Assembly (NCBI GenBank): GCA_947442095.1
Contig: CANEVG010000153.1
Location: 1-8,001, forward strand
Direction of reading: 5' to 3'
From: Sphingomonadaceae bacterium
GTDB lineage: Bacteria > Pseudomonadota > Alphaproteobacteria > Sphingomonadales > Sphingomonadaceae
DNA: 8,001 nt
The notes beneath the pieces are model-generated. The model was not told where the DNA came from and did no database searches. It worked only from the letters and a program-made list of their open reading frames with translations. This document shows, piece after piece, positions 1-6,010 of the stretch. Each line of letters starts with the position of its first letter. The first letter of the stretch is position 1. A program made the translations under genes and the position numbers.

Positions 1-605
1 AAAGCGTCTTCGGCATGCTCATTCGCCCATTCTTCCGCAGCTTCAAGGCTGTGGGCATCCATCACCCGGCGTACATGGTCAAGCCCATGCCCGGCGCGCA
101 GGAACGCCGCCATCTGTTTTTGCCGCATGGCAGGGTCGGCTGGCCGCATGGCTGAATGAGGCCATATTCGCTTGCGCCGCGCAAACGCCAGCGCGGCGTG
201 GCGCCGCTCGGTCTCGCTGCCCAGCGCCGCTGTGCGCAAGGCCGGAGCGATCCCGGCATGGTCCAGCGCGCTCTCGATCCGCTGCATGCCATAGCCGCGC
301 CGCCTGAGGCCCTCGCCCTGCGCCTGCGCATAGCCGGCATCGTTGACATAGCCGCGCTCTGCCAACCGGCTCGCTATCGCCGCAATATCAGCAGGTTCCG
401 CCGCATCCGACCAACCGCGTTCGCGCAGTTTGCGCTTCAGATAGTCTGATAGCTTGCCCGCGCTCGTGGCAAAGCGCGCCACATAAGTCAGCGCCAGCGC
501 CTCAAGCGCGGGGCCATCGAGCGGCGGAGGGGGTGTGCGTTCCCGCCGTCGCCCGCCGCCCGTACCCGCTCGGCCAGAGCAGCGCCCGGAATTGCTAAAC
601 GTCAT
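1..605 (-). CDS. recX: RecX family regulatory protein (partial, C-terminus off the left edge)
   Basis: RecX proteins bind RecA filaments and modulate (usually inhibit) recombinase activity in the cytoplasm. Reading the minus strand from an ATG at 605-603 gives 201 residues with no stop before the edge. After a basic, proline-rich and probably disordered head (about residues 1-30), the family's repeated three-helix pattern appears. The first repeat is about 32-65, with ALTYVARFATSAGKL and YLKRKLRERGW. The second is about 72-118, with IASRLAERGYVNDAGYAQ and the hallmark RRRGYG near 102-106. A third, weaker helical unit lies at about 130-185. RecX proteins are commonly 150-200 residues, so little is missing. 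No strong ribosome site precedes the ATG. The gene diverges from the acyl-AMP ligase gene. recA is not in the window, so this is a stand-alone recX here. I see no complete alphaproteobacterial LexA box upstream. Family assignment is by recognition of the sequence pattern. Confidence 0.85.
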   Translation of the reverse strand, partial: MTFSNSGRCSGRAGTGGGRRRERTPPPPLDGPALEALALTYVARFATSAGKLSDYLKRKLRERGWSDAAEPADIAAIASRLAERGYVNDAGYAQAQGEGLRRRGYGMQRIESALDHAGIAPALRTAALGSETERRHAALAFARRKRIWPHSAMRPADPAMRQKQMAAFLRAGHGLDHVRRVMDAHSLEAAEEWANEHAEDA

Positions 606-702
606 GCCACATTCGTGCCACAGTCGCGCGTAAATGGGAACGGCTCGCATTGTATGCGGAAAATAAACCATCAGGCCTGATCTAGCGCCGGCCGGAACGA
701 AA
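606..702. promoter_or_regulatory. Divergent intergenic region recX / acyl-AMP ligase
   Basis: This 97-bp gap separates the divergent starts of recX and the acyl-AMP ligase, so it must hold both promoters unless transcripts start further away. It is more AT-rich in its middle (about 645-673) than the flanking genes. I could not place a convincing -35/-10 pair on either strand. A GGAA at 694-697, five bases before the ATG at 703, is a reasonable ribosome site for the ligase. The palindrome at 670-681 is listed separately. Confidence 0.5.
670..681. promoter_or_regulatory. Perfect 12-bp palindrome, possible operator
   Basis: The bases read ATCAGGCCTGAT, identical to their own reverse complement. 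The element lies 21 bp before the ATG of the acyl-AMP ligase, where a repressor dimer could sit on or next to the promoter. It does not extend symmetrically beyond 12 bp (C on both sides). A 12-bp perfect palindrome in a 97-bp gap is suggestive but could be chance. Which regulator family might bind is unknown. Confidence 0.3.
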
Positions 703-2475
703 ATGGGGTATCGCATGACCGTCCTCGATGCCGCTGCCGAGCAGGCAGAGCTGGTTCCAACGCCCAACGATGATGGACGTCCCCGCCGTTTTGCCGATTT
801 CAGCACATTCTGCGAAGCGCTGGATTTCGCCGCCAACGGCGCGTGCGGTCTTAACTTTCATGACGCCCGCGGCCGTCTTGCACATATCTATCCTTATGCT
901 GAACTGCGCCGCGATGCGCTGGTTGCCGCACGCCGCCTGATCGCGCTGGGCGTGAAGCCGGCCGATCGCATTGCCTTGATCGCCGAAACCGGCGCGGAAT
1001 TTGCCGCGCTGTTCTGCGGCGCAATGTATGCCGGAGCCTGGCCGGTGCCGCTGCCGCTGCCCACCAGCTTTGGCGGCAAGGAGAACTACATCGATCAGCT
1101 GGCGGTGCAGATCACCAGTTCCGATCCCGCTATGCTGCTCTATCCGGACGAGCTGGAAAGCATCTGCGGCGCCGCCACCGCGCGCTGCAACGTTCCGGGC
1201 CTCACCTGGCAGGGCTTTGCCGCTGCGGCCCCGGCCAGCGAAGCAGCGCTTCCCATCCCCGATCCGGATGCGATCTCGTATCTCCAGTATTCCAGCGGCT
1301 CGACCCGCTTCCCGCACGGTGTCGCCGTTACCCACCGCGCGCTACTCGCCAATCTGGCGGGCCACGCGCATGGAATGGCCTTCCAGCCGGGAGACCGCGC
1401 GATCAGCTGGCTACCCTGGTATCACGACATGGGCCTGGTCGGCTGCTTCCTCTCGCCGATCGCCAATCAGGTCTCGGTCGATTACCTGCGCACCGAAGAC
1501 TTCGCGCGCCGTCCGCTGGCCTGGCTCGATCTGATCAGCCGCAATCCGGGCACTTCGCTCTCCTATTCGCCCACGTTCGGCTACGACATCTGCGCCCGCC
1601 GCATTTCGAGCCAGAGCAGCGTGGCCGAACGCTTCGACCTTTCGCGCTGGCGCGTGGCGGGCAACGGCGCTGACATGATCCGGCCAGACGTGATGCAAAG
1701 CTTCGTCAACGCCTTTGCCGATGCAGGGTTCAAGGCCGCCGCCTTCATGCCCAGCTATGGCCTCGCCGAGGCAACCCTTGCCGTAACGGTGATGCCGCCC
1801 GGGGAAGGCATCCGCGTCGAGCTGGTCGAGGAAGAACGCCTTTCGGGCACCCCCCGCGATCTCTCCCGGCCCGCGCGCTACCGTGCCATCGTCAATTGCG
1901 GCGTACCGGTGCGCGGCATGCAAGTCGAAGTGCGCGGCGAACGGGGGGAGCCCCTCGCCCACCACCACATCGGCAAGGTGTGGTGCCGGGGCACATCGGT
2001 GATGCATTCCTACTTCCGCGATCCGGAAGCGACAGCCGCCTGCATGGTGGATGGCTGGCTCGATACGGGCGACATGGGCTACTGCAATGAAGAAGGCTAC
2101 CTGTTCATTGTCGGCCGCGCCAAGGACATGATCATCATCAACGGCAAGAACCACTGGCCGCAGGATATCGAATGGGCGGTGGAGCAGCTGCCCGGCTTCC
2201 ACCAGGGCGACATCGCCGCCTTCTCCGTCGAAACTGAAAGCGGTGAGGAAACCCCGGCCGTACTGGTCCATTGCCGCGTTTCCGACCCTGCCGAGCGCGT
2301 GAAGCTGCGCGATGCGATCCGCGACAAGGTCCGCTCGATCACCGGCATGAACTGCGTGGTCGAACTCGTGCCGCCGCGCACGCTGCCGCGCACCAGCTCG
2401 GGCAAGCTGAGCCGCGCCAAGGCGAAGAAGCAGTATCTTGCGGGAGAAATCGAGCCCTACTGCCTCGCAGCGTGA
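703..2475 (+). CDS. Fatty acyl-AMP ligase (FAAL), ANL superfamily
   Basis: The enzyme is predicted to use ATP to turn a free fatty acid into an acyl-adenylate, normally passed to the phosphopantetheine arm of an acyl carrier protein rather than to CoA. Visible motifs of the 590 residues: phosphate loop at 193-206 (YLQYSSGSTRFPHG), WYHDMGLVG at 239-247, YGLAEAT at 352-358, DGWLDTGDMGY at 450-460 with the ribose-binding Asp457, GRAKD hinge region at 471-475, and the C-terminal PRTSSGK with the likely catalytic Lys568. The stretch at about 363-400, between the A5 motif and GVPV, is longer than in CoA ligases and fits the FAAL-specific insertion. Length fits the family. In the phosphate loop, Arg201 and His205 replace the usual Gly and Lys. 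ATG 703 has GGAA five bases upstream; ATG 715, in frame, is a possible alternative. The stop overlaps the GTG start of the next gene. No carrier protein or synthase lies nearby, so substrate and acceptor are unknown. Confidence 0.9.
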   Translation: MGYRMTVLDAAAEQAELVPTPNDDGRPRRFADFSTFCEALDFAANGACGLNFHDARGRLAHIYPYAELRRDALVAARRLIALGVKPADRIALIAETGAEFAALFCGAMYAGAWPVPLPLPTSFGGKENYIDQLAVQITSSDPAMLLYPDELESICGAATARCNVPGLTWQGFAAAAPASEAALPIPDPDAISYLQYSSGSTRFPHGVAVTHRALLANLAGHAHGMAFQPGDRAISWLPWYHDMGLVGCFLSPIANQVSVDYLRTEDFARRPLAWLDLISRNPGTSLSYSPTFGYDICARRISSQSSVAERFDLSRWRVAGNGADMIRPDVMQSFVNAFADAGFKAAAFMPSYGLAEATLAVTVMPPGEGIRVELVEEERLSGTPRDLSRPARYRAIVNCGVPVRGMQVEVRGERGEPLAHHHIGKVWCRGTSVMHSYFRDPEATAACMVDGWLDTGDMGYCNEEGYLFIVGRAKDMIIINGKNHWPQDIEWAVEQLPGFHQGDIAAFSVETESGEETPAVLVHCRVSDPAERVKLRDAIRDKVRSITGMNCVVELVPPRTLPRTSSGKLSRAKAKKQYLAGEIEPYCLAA

Positions 2476-2837
2476 GCGCGCCAGCCCCCCCCGAAACAGA
2501 CCGCCTGATCTTCATCTACAACGCCAATGGCGGGCTGATCCACATGGCGCTCGATTCGCTGCACAAGACGCTATCGCCCTCGACGTACCCGTGCAGCTTG
2601 TGCGCAATCACCTATGGCTCGCTGCGCATGGACCCCAAGTGGCGCAAGTGGCTGCAGGCGCTCTCGGTCCCGGCGGTGTTCCAGCACAAGGATGATACGC
2701 CGCACCAGCACATCCCGCTGCCGGCAGTGCTGCGTGAACGGGGTAGCGAGATCGAAGTGTTGATCGACGCGCCGACGCTGGATGGCCTTGGGTCGCTTGA
2801 TGCGCTGATTGCCGAGATGGAAGCGCGCCTCGCCTGA
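2472..2837 (+). CDS. Uncharacterised small CxxC-motif protein, coupled to the acyl-AMP ligase
   Basis: I recognise this as a conserved hypothetical type of protein but know no proven function. I choose the GTG at 2472, whose last two bases lie in the TGA stop of the ligase (GTGA overlap). From there it is 121 residues. No Shine-Dalgarno sequence sits close upstream (nearest GGGAG is about 30 bases away), so translation probably depends on ribosomes finishing the ligase. Residues 12-23 (LIFIYNANGGLI) look like a buried beta strand followed by a turn. A Cys41-x-x-Cys44 pair follows in YPCSLCAITYG, then Trp57/Trp60, and a His-rich stretch 72-80 (His72, His78, His80). The C-terminal part (93-120) reads as strand plus amphipathic helix. 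No signal peptide or membrane segment is seen, so it is probably cytoplasmic. The Cys/His set could bind metal or act in redox chemistry; that is inference. Homologues are sometimes labelled 'GTPase', but no GTP-binding motif (GxxxxGKS, NKxD) is present. Confidence 0.8.
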   Translation: MSAPAPPETDRLIFIYNANGGLIHMALDSLHKTLSPSTYPCSLCAITYGSLRMDPKWRKWLQALSVPAVFQHKDDTPHQHIPLPAVLRERGSEIEVLIDAPTLDGLGSLDALIAEMEARLA

Positions 2838-2842
2838 AGTGG

Positions 2843-3148
2843 CTAGGCAAGCAAACGCTCGCCTTTGTCGCGGATAGCGCTTTCGATCATGCCACGCGCA
2901 AAGCCGGCACCGGGCGGAATCTCCACGTCGAAATCGAGGGAGGCATCCTCAATCGCCGCGCTGCAAGGGATGGAATAGCCCATCGCGTTGACCATGATCG
3001 CCAGTGTGTCCTCGCCGGTCCATTCCGTTTCGAGCGAGGTCAGACTGCCAAGCAGCCCTTTCGCCTTTTCCTCGGCATCGCCGAGGCGCGCATGCATGCG
3101 GCGACGCACTTCGTCCCTGCCAAGAGTGTGGGGGATCGAAACGCGCAT
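2843..3148 (-). CDS. Polyhydroxyalkanoic acid system family protein (PHA_gran_rgn-like)
   Basis: A 101-residue cytoplasmic protein. The pattern is that of the small family named after polyhydroxyalkanoate granule gene regions (PF09650 type): N-terminal MRVSIPHTLGRDEVRRRM, a helical segment to about residue 33, then W43-TGEDTLAIMVNAMGY and a strand-rich half with DVEIPPGAG near 74-82 followed by a closing helix ending in ERLLA. Family members are suspected to act at PHA granules, but the biochemical role is undefined. The ATG overlaps the TGA of the XpaC-like gene by one base (TGATG), and GAGG lies about ten bases upstream, so it is co-translated with that gene. No PHA synthase, phasin or depolymerase gene is in the window; the context is instead a TelA/XpaC unit. 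Its stop lies five bases from the stop of the convergent CxxC gene. Confidence 0.75.
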   Translation of the reverse strand: MRVSIPHTLGRDEVRRRMHARLGDAEEKAKGLLGSLTSLETEWTGEDTLAIMVNAMGYSIPCSAAIEDASLDFDVEIPPGAGFARGMIESAIRDKGERLLA

Positions 3149-3930
3149 CAGGGTTTGGCCTCGGGTGCTTGCAACTGGAGCGGGGCTTGTTCCAACCCGT
3201 CCCCATACTTGTAATCCAGAAACCGGCCGCGCACGGCCAGCGCATCGAGATCACCCGCTGCCAGCTGGCGCGTCACTGCGTCGATCTCGGCGCTGATCTT
3301 GCCGAGCCCGTCGGTCAGCTGCTGATCCGCCGTGCGCCCCTCGCGCTGCTCGCGCCTGAGGTTTGCCGGAATGCGGCGATAGCTTTCGACCATGCCGGGC
3401 AGATGCTCGCCCACCAGCTTGCGCACTTCGGACACGGCGGGCTCTGCCGGATCGATGCCTTCAAGCTGCAAGCCAAGCCCATCGAGCTGCACGCCGATCT
3501 GATCGATCAGGTTCACCGCTGGCGCGGGCAGCGCGGGCCGCTGCGCTTCCAGCCAAAGCTCGGTGCGCGCGACCATGGTGCGCACATCACCACGGTTGAT
3601 CGCGGCAAGATCGGGCACCTTAAGACGGGGAAACATGCCCAGCGCCACCACTGCCGCCACGATGGCCACAAAAGTCATCACCAGCCCGATAAACCCGATC
3701 CCGTCGATCACCAACCCCGCGACAAGTGCCGCAAACAGGATCGCCATCACGGCAAAAGCCATGCGGGCGGCCTTGCGCAGCATGTGCAGCCGCTTCAGCT
3801 CTGCCGAGCGCCGCCCGATGGAGCGACCACCTGCTCGCCGCCCGCCTGCCTGCTGGCGCTGCAGCGAACTTCGCGCCTCGGCCAGAATACGGCTGCTGTC
3901 CGTGGCAGAATCCGCCCTAAAATCAGCCAC
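3148..3930 (-). CDS. XpaC-like membrane protein (5-bromo-4-chloroindolyl phosphate hydrolysis family)
   Basis: A 260-residue protein with a basic, Gly/Arg-rich N-terminus (about 20-50), two hydrophobic segments in hairpin arrangement (about 57-76 and 78-99), and a long, mostly helical cytoplasmic-looking C-terminal part ending in the conserved-looking AVRGRFLDYKYG (about 232-243). This topology, and the position directly after a telA-family gene, fit the XpaC family, named for hydrolysis of an indolyl phosphate in Bacillus; no phosphatase motif is visible, and the real activity is unclear. The start chosen is GTG at 3930-3928, seven bases after the TelA stop, with GGAAGG about 11 bases upstream inside the end of telA; the first internal ATG (residue 50) would remove the basic head. 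The TGA overlaps the ATG of the PHA-family gene. Family call rests on topology and context more than on motif identity, so a neutral 'two-TM protein' is the fallback. Confidence 0.7.
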   Translation of the reverse strand: MADFRADSATDSSRILAEARSSLQRQQAGGRRAGGRSIGRRSAELKRLHMLRKAARMAFAVMAILFAALVAGLVIDGIGFIGLVMTFVAIVAAVVALGMFPRLKVPDLAAINRGDVRTMVARTELWLEAQRPALPAPAVNLIDQIGVQLDGLGLQLEGIDPAEPAVSEVRKLVGEHLPGMVESYRRIPANLRREQREGRTADQQLTDGLGKISAEIDAVTRQLAAGDLDALAVRGRFLDYKYGDGLEQAPLQLQAPEAKP

Positions 3931-3937
3931 GCGCCGA

Positions 3938-5143
3938 TCAGCCTTCCAAGCTCAGCAGCGGAGACGTCTCCGCACCGCCCAGCTTCGCCTGCGCCGCGCC
4001 TTCAGCCCGCGCGATATAACCCCTGGACTTCTCGACCTCGCCCGAAAGCGTGTCCACAGTCTGCTTCATGGCTTCGAGCGACTTCAGCTTGAAGGTGTCG
4101 ATCGTGTCCATCGTCTCGTAGATATTCTGGAAGGCGCGCTGCAAGGTTTCCAGCGGGATGGTGGATGAGGCCGCCATTTCATGGATCTTGCCGGTCTGCT
4201 CACGCAGGAGCTTGCCAGTGGAATCGATGATGTTGGCGGTCGTGGTGTTGAGCGCGGTGATCTGCGAGAGCACCAGCCGCTGGTTGGTCATCGCCTGCGC
4301 CACCGTCACGGCGGTGCGCAGCGCGGCGACCGTGGTGGTGCCGGCGCGGTCCACGCCCTTCACCAGTTCGACATTGTTCTTCTTTACCAGATCGAGCGCG
4401 AGGTAGCCCTGCACCGTCACCGCCATCTGCGTGAGCAGATCCTGCGTGCGCTGGCGAGTGTAAAACAGCGCGCTTTCGCGCACCGCCTTGGCCTTGGCCG
4501 GATCGGTGTGATCGAGAGCGGCGGCGGCATCCTCCAGCTTCTGATCGAGCACCTTGGAGATGTGGATCATCTGCTCCAGATTGCCCATCGCCTCCCACAG
4601 CTTGGAACGCTCCACATCGATCGCGGCGTTGTCCATCAGCAGCTCGTCCTTACCCGATGCCAGCCGGTCGAGGATCGCCTTGATGTGGCCTTGCGAGGAT
4701 GTGTAGCTGTCGAAATAGTTCTTAAGCTTGCTACCGAAGGGAATGATGCCGAGGATCTTGCGCGGGGCCGAGAGATTGCCCTGCCGGCCCGGATCGAGCT
4801 CCTCCACCGTGCGGCGCAGCGCCGCCAGATCGGCGCCAACGCCTGAATCCTTATCCATCGCGCGCACCGGCCGGTCCAGAAACCGGTTCGACATGCCCGA
4901 AGCCGCGACGATCTCCTTGCGCCCCATGTTGGAAAGCTGATCGACACGCTTGCCGAACTCCGGGCTCGCCGCATCCTGCGCCACGAGATCGGCCACAAAC
5001 GCTTCGGCCCGCGCTTCCAGCTTGGACTTGGTGTCCTCCGCCACCGGCACAAGCCCCGACGCCTGCGTAGGCGCAACGACCGGCACCGGATCGGGCGGGG
5101 TAAGCGTGATGGGCGAGATGGTATCGGTCGAAGTGCTGGCCAT
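3938..5143 (-). CDS. telA: TelA-family toxic anion resistance protein
   Basis: A 401-residue soluble, almost wholly helical protein of the TelA family, whose members were linked to tellurite and other stress resistance; the molecular mechanism is not established. After a Pro/Thr-rich head (about 1-35), family features follow: NMGRKEI at 72-78, RKILGIIPFGSKLKNYFDSY at 128-147, a DELLMDNAAI block at 166-175, QMAVTVQGYLALDLVKKNN at 239-257, and ELVKGVDRAGTTTVAALRTA at 259-278. A long coiled-coil-like C-terminal helix set runs from about 280 to 380. The length matches the family (about 380-400). I start at ATG 5143; the open frame continues to 5515 upstream, but that part runs antisense through the SDR gene and has low-complexity content. 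This is the first gene of the unit telA - xpaC-like - PHA-family gene; seven bases separate it from the next start. The likely promoter lies in 5144-5280. Confidence 0.88.
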   Translation of the reverse strand: MASTSTDTISPITLTPPDPVPVVAPTQASGLVPVAEDTKSKLEARAEAFVADLVAQDAASPEFGKRVDQLSNMGRKEIVAASGMSNRFLDRPVRAMDKDSGVGADLAALRRTVEELDPGRQGNLSAPRKILGIIPFGSKLKNYFDSYTSSQGHIKAILDRLASGKDELLMDNAAIDVERSKLWEAMGNLEQMIHISKVLDQKLEDAAAALDHTDPAKAKAVRESALFYTRQRTQDLLTQMAVTVQGYLALDLVKKNNVELVKGVDRAGTTTVAALRTAVTVAQAMTNQRLVLSQITALNTTTANIIDSTGKLLREQTGKIHEMAASSTIPLETLQRAFQNIYETMDTIDTFKLKSLEAMKQTVDTLSGEVEKSRGYIARAEGAAQAKLGGAETSPLLSLEG

Positions 5144-5280
5144 GTGTCTGCTCTTGGTCAGAGTGGTGGCGCCAAGATGGCGTGCCCATGGCCGCTGCGC
5201 AAGCTGTATTGGCAAGATAATACAGCACCTGCCCTTCCTGCCGCATGGACAGGGCGTAGCGCGCAGCGCAAGGCGGGCCC
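5144..5280. promoter_or_regulatory. Divergent intergenic region telA / SDR
   Basis: 137 bp between the divergent ATG codons of telA and the dehydrogenase gene. It must serve both directions. An AT-rich patch at 5201-5226 is embedded in GC-rich surroundings and contains a TATTAT-like hexamer on the minus strand and GATAAT (5216-5221) on the plus strand, either of which could be a -10 element; neither has a good -35 at 16-18 bp. AAGG at 5270-5273, seven bases before ATG 5281, is the likely ribosome site for the dehydrogenase. The inverted repeat is listed separately. Confidence 0.45.
5203..5226. promoter_or_regulatory. Perfect inverted repeat 8-8-8, possible operator
   Basis: The arm GCTGTATT (5203-5210) is exactly the reverse complement of AATACAGC (5219-5226), with an 8-base spacer. 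Arm centres are 16 bp apart, which is wider than one helical turn but allows a dimeric regulator; alternatively the transcript could form a stem-loop. It sits 60 bp before the telA start and 54 bp before the dehydrogenase start, so one protein bound here could control both. No U-tract follows either arm, so a terminator is unlikely. Confidence 0.4.
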
Positions 5281-6003
5281 ATGAATGACACACCCCATCC
5301 GCTGCGCTGCGCGGTGTTCGGCGCATCGGGCGGCATCGGCGCAGCACTGGCCGCGGCGCTCGCCGAACGCGGTGAAGTCCACGCCGGATCGCGCAGCGGC
5401 GCTGCCATGCCCTCTGCCAAGGTGCGCCCCTTCGCCTTCGATCTAACAGATGAAGCGAGCATTGCTGCCGCCTGCGCAGCCATGGGCGGTCCGCTCGACG
5501 TGGTGATCGTCGCAACCGGCCGCCTTACCCGCGCAGATGGCACCGGCCCGGAAAAGTCTTGGCGCGCGCTAGACGGGGCAGGGATGGCCGAGCTCTTCGC
5601 AGTGAACACCATCGGTCCCGCGCTGATCGCCAAGCATACGCTGCCACTGCTGCGCCGCGATGGCCGCGCCGTGTTCGCTGCGCTATCTGCCCGCGTCGGC
5701 TCGATCGCGGACAATCGCCTGGGCGGCTGGCACGCCTACCGCGCGAGCAAGGCCGCGCTCAACATGCTGGTTAAGAACCTCGCGCTAGAACTGGCGCGCA
5801 CGCACCCACAGGCGATTGCCGTCACGCTCCACCCAGGCACTGTGGACACCGGACTTTCTGCGCCCTTCCAGCGCGGCGTTGCGCCGGAGAAGCTGTTCAC
5901 GCCCGCGCATTCCGCCGCCGCGCTGCTTCGCGTCCTGCACGGGCTGACCCCGGCACAAAGCGGCGGGCTATTTGCGTGGGATGGAGCGCGGGTTCCATTC
6001 TAG
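5281..6003 (+). CDS. Short-chain dehydrogenase/reductase (C-factor-like SDR)
   Basis: A 240-residue cytoplasmic NAD(P)-dependent oxidoreductase with a Rossmann fold. The dinucleotide-binding GASGGIG is at 14-20, following a first strand RCAVF. DLT at 54-56 is the adenine-contact region, the VIVATG block at 75-80 replaces the usual NNAG, and VNTIGP lies at 108-113 with the structural Asn109. The catalytic set is Tyr153-x-x-x-Lys157 (YRASK) with Ser136 in ALSARVGS as the likely third member. HPGTVDTGLS at 184-193 is the typical post-catalytic loop. The SARVGSIADN...GGWHAYRASKAALNML pattern resembles the CsgA/C-factor branch of SDRs, whose physiological substrates are generally unknown. The length is normal for a single-domain SDR. 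AAGG seven bases before the ATG supports this start. It diverges from telA and converges on recQ with seven bases between stops, so it appears monocistronic. Confidence 0.9.
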   Translation: MNDTPHPLRCAVFGASGGIGAALAAALAERGEVHAGSRSGAAMPSAKVRPFAFDLTDEASIAAACAAMGGPLDVVIVATGRLTRADGTGPEKSWRALDGAGMAELFAVNTIGPALIAKHTLPLLRRDGRAVFAALSARVGSIADNRLGGWHAYRASKAALNMLVKNLALELARTHPQAIAVTLHPGTVDTGLSAPFQRGVAPEKLFTPAHSAAALLRVLHGLTPAQSGGLFAWDGARVPF

Positions 6004-6010
6004 CAGCCCC

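Noticed and set aside
638..655. LexA (SOS) box upstream of recX
   Set aside because: Only a single GAAC half-site is present (638-641); the second half of the alphaproteobacterial GTTC-N7-GTTC motif is missing.
1411..2271. Long open frame (286 codons) antisense to the acyl-AMP ligase gene
   Set aside because: High-GC genes commonly leave long antisense open frames. This one is His/Ala/Gly-rich with no recognisable domain, and it lies wholly inside a gene with clear family motifs. The same applies to the antisense frame at 682-1335.
2831..2848. Bidirectional terminator between the convergent CxxC and PHA-family genes
   Set aside because: Only a 4-bp GCCT/AGGC stem can form and there is no T-tract on either side, so no intrinsic terminator is supported. 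The same holds for the seven-base gap between the SDR and recQ stops.
3004..4092. Plus-strand frame of 362 codons across the XpaC-like gene and its neighbours
   Set aside because: Low-complexity His/Gln/Pro-rich translation with no domain pattern; it is a codon-bias shadow of three minus-strand genes whose tight overlaps support them.
5144..5515. N-terminal extension of TelA through the upstream open frame
   Set aside because: The extra residues are Arg/Cys-rich and antisense to the SDR gene. ATG 5143 gives a protein of normal family length.
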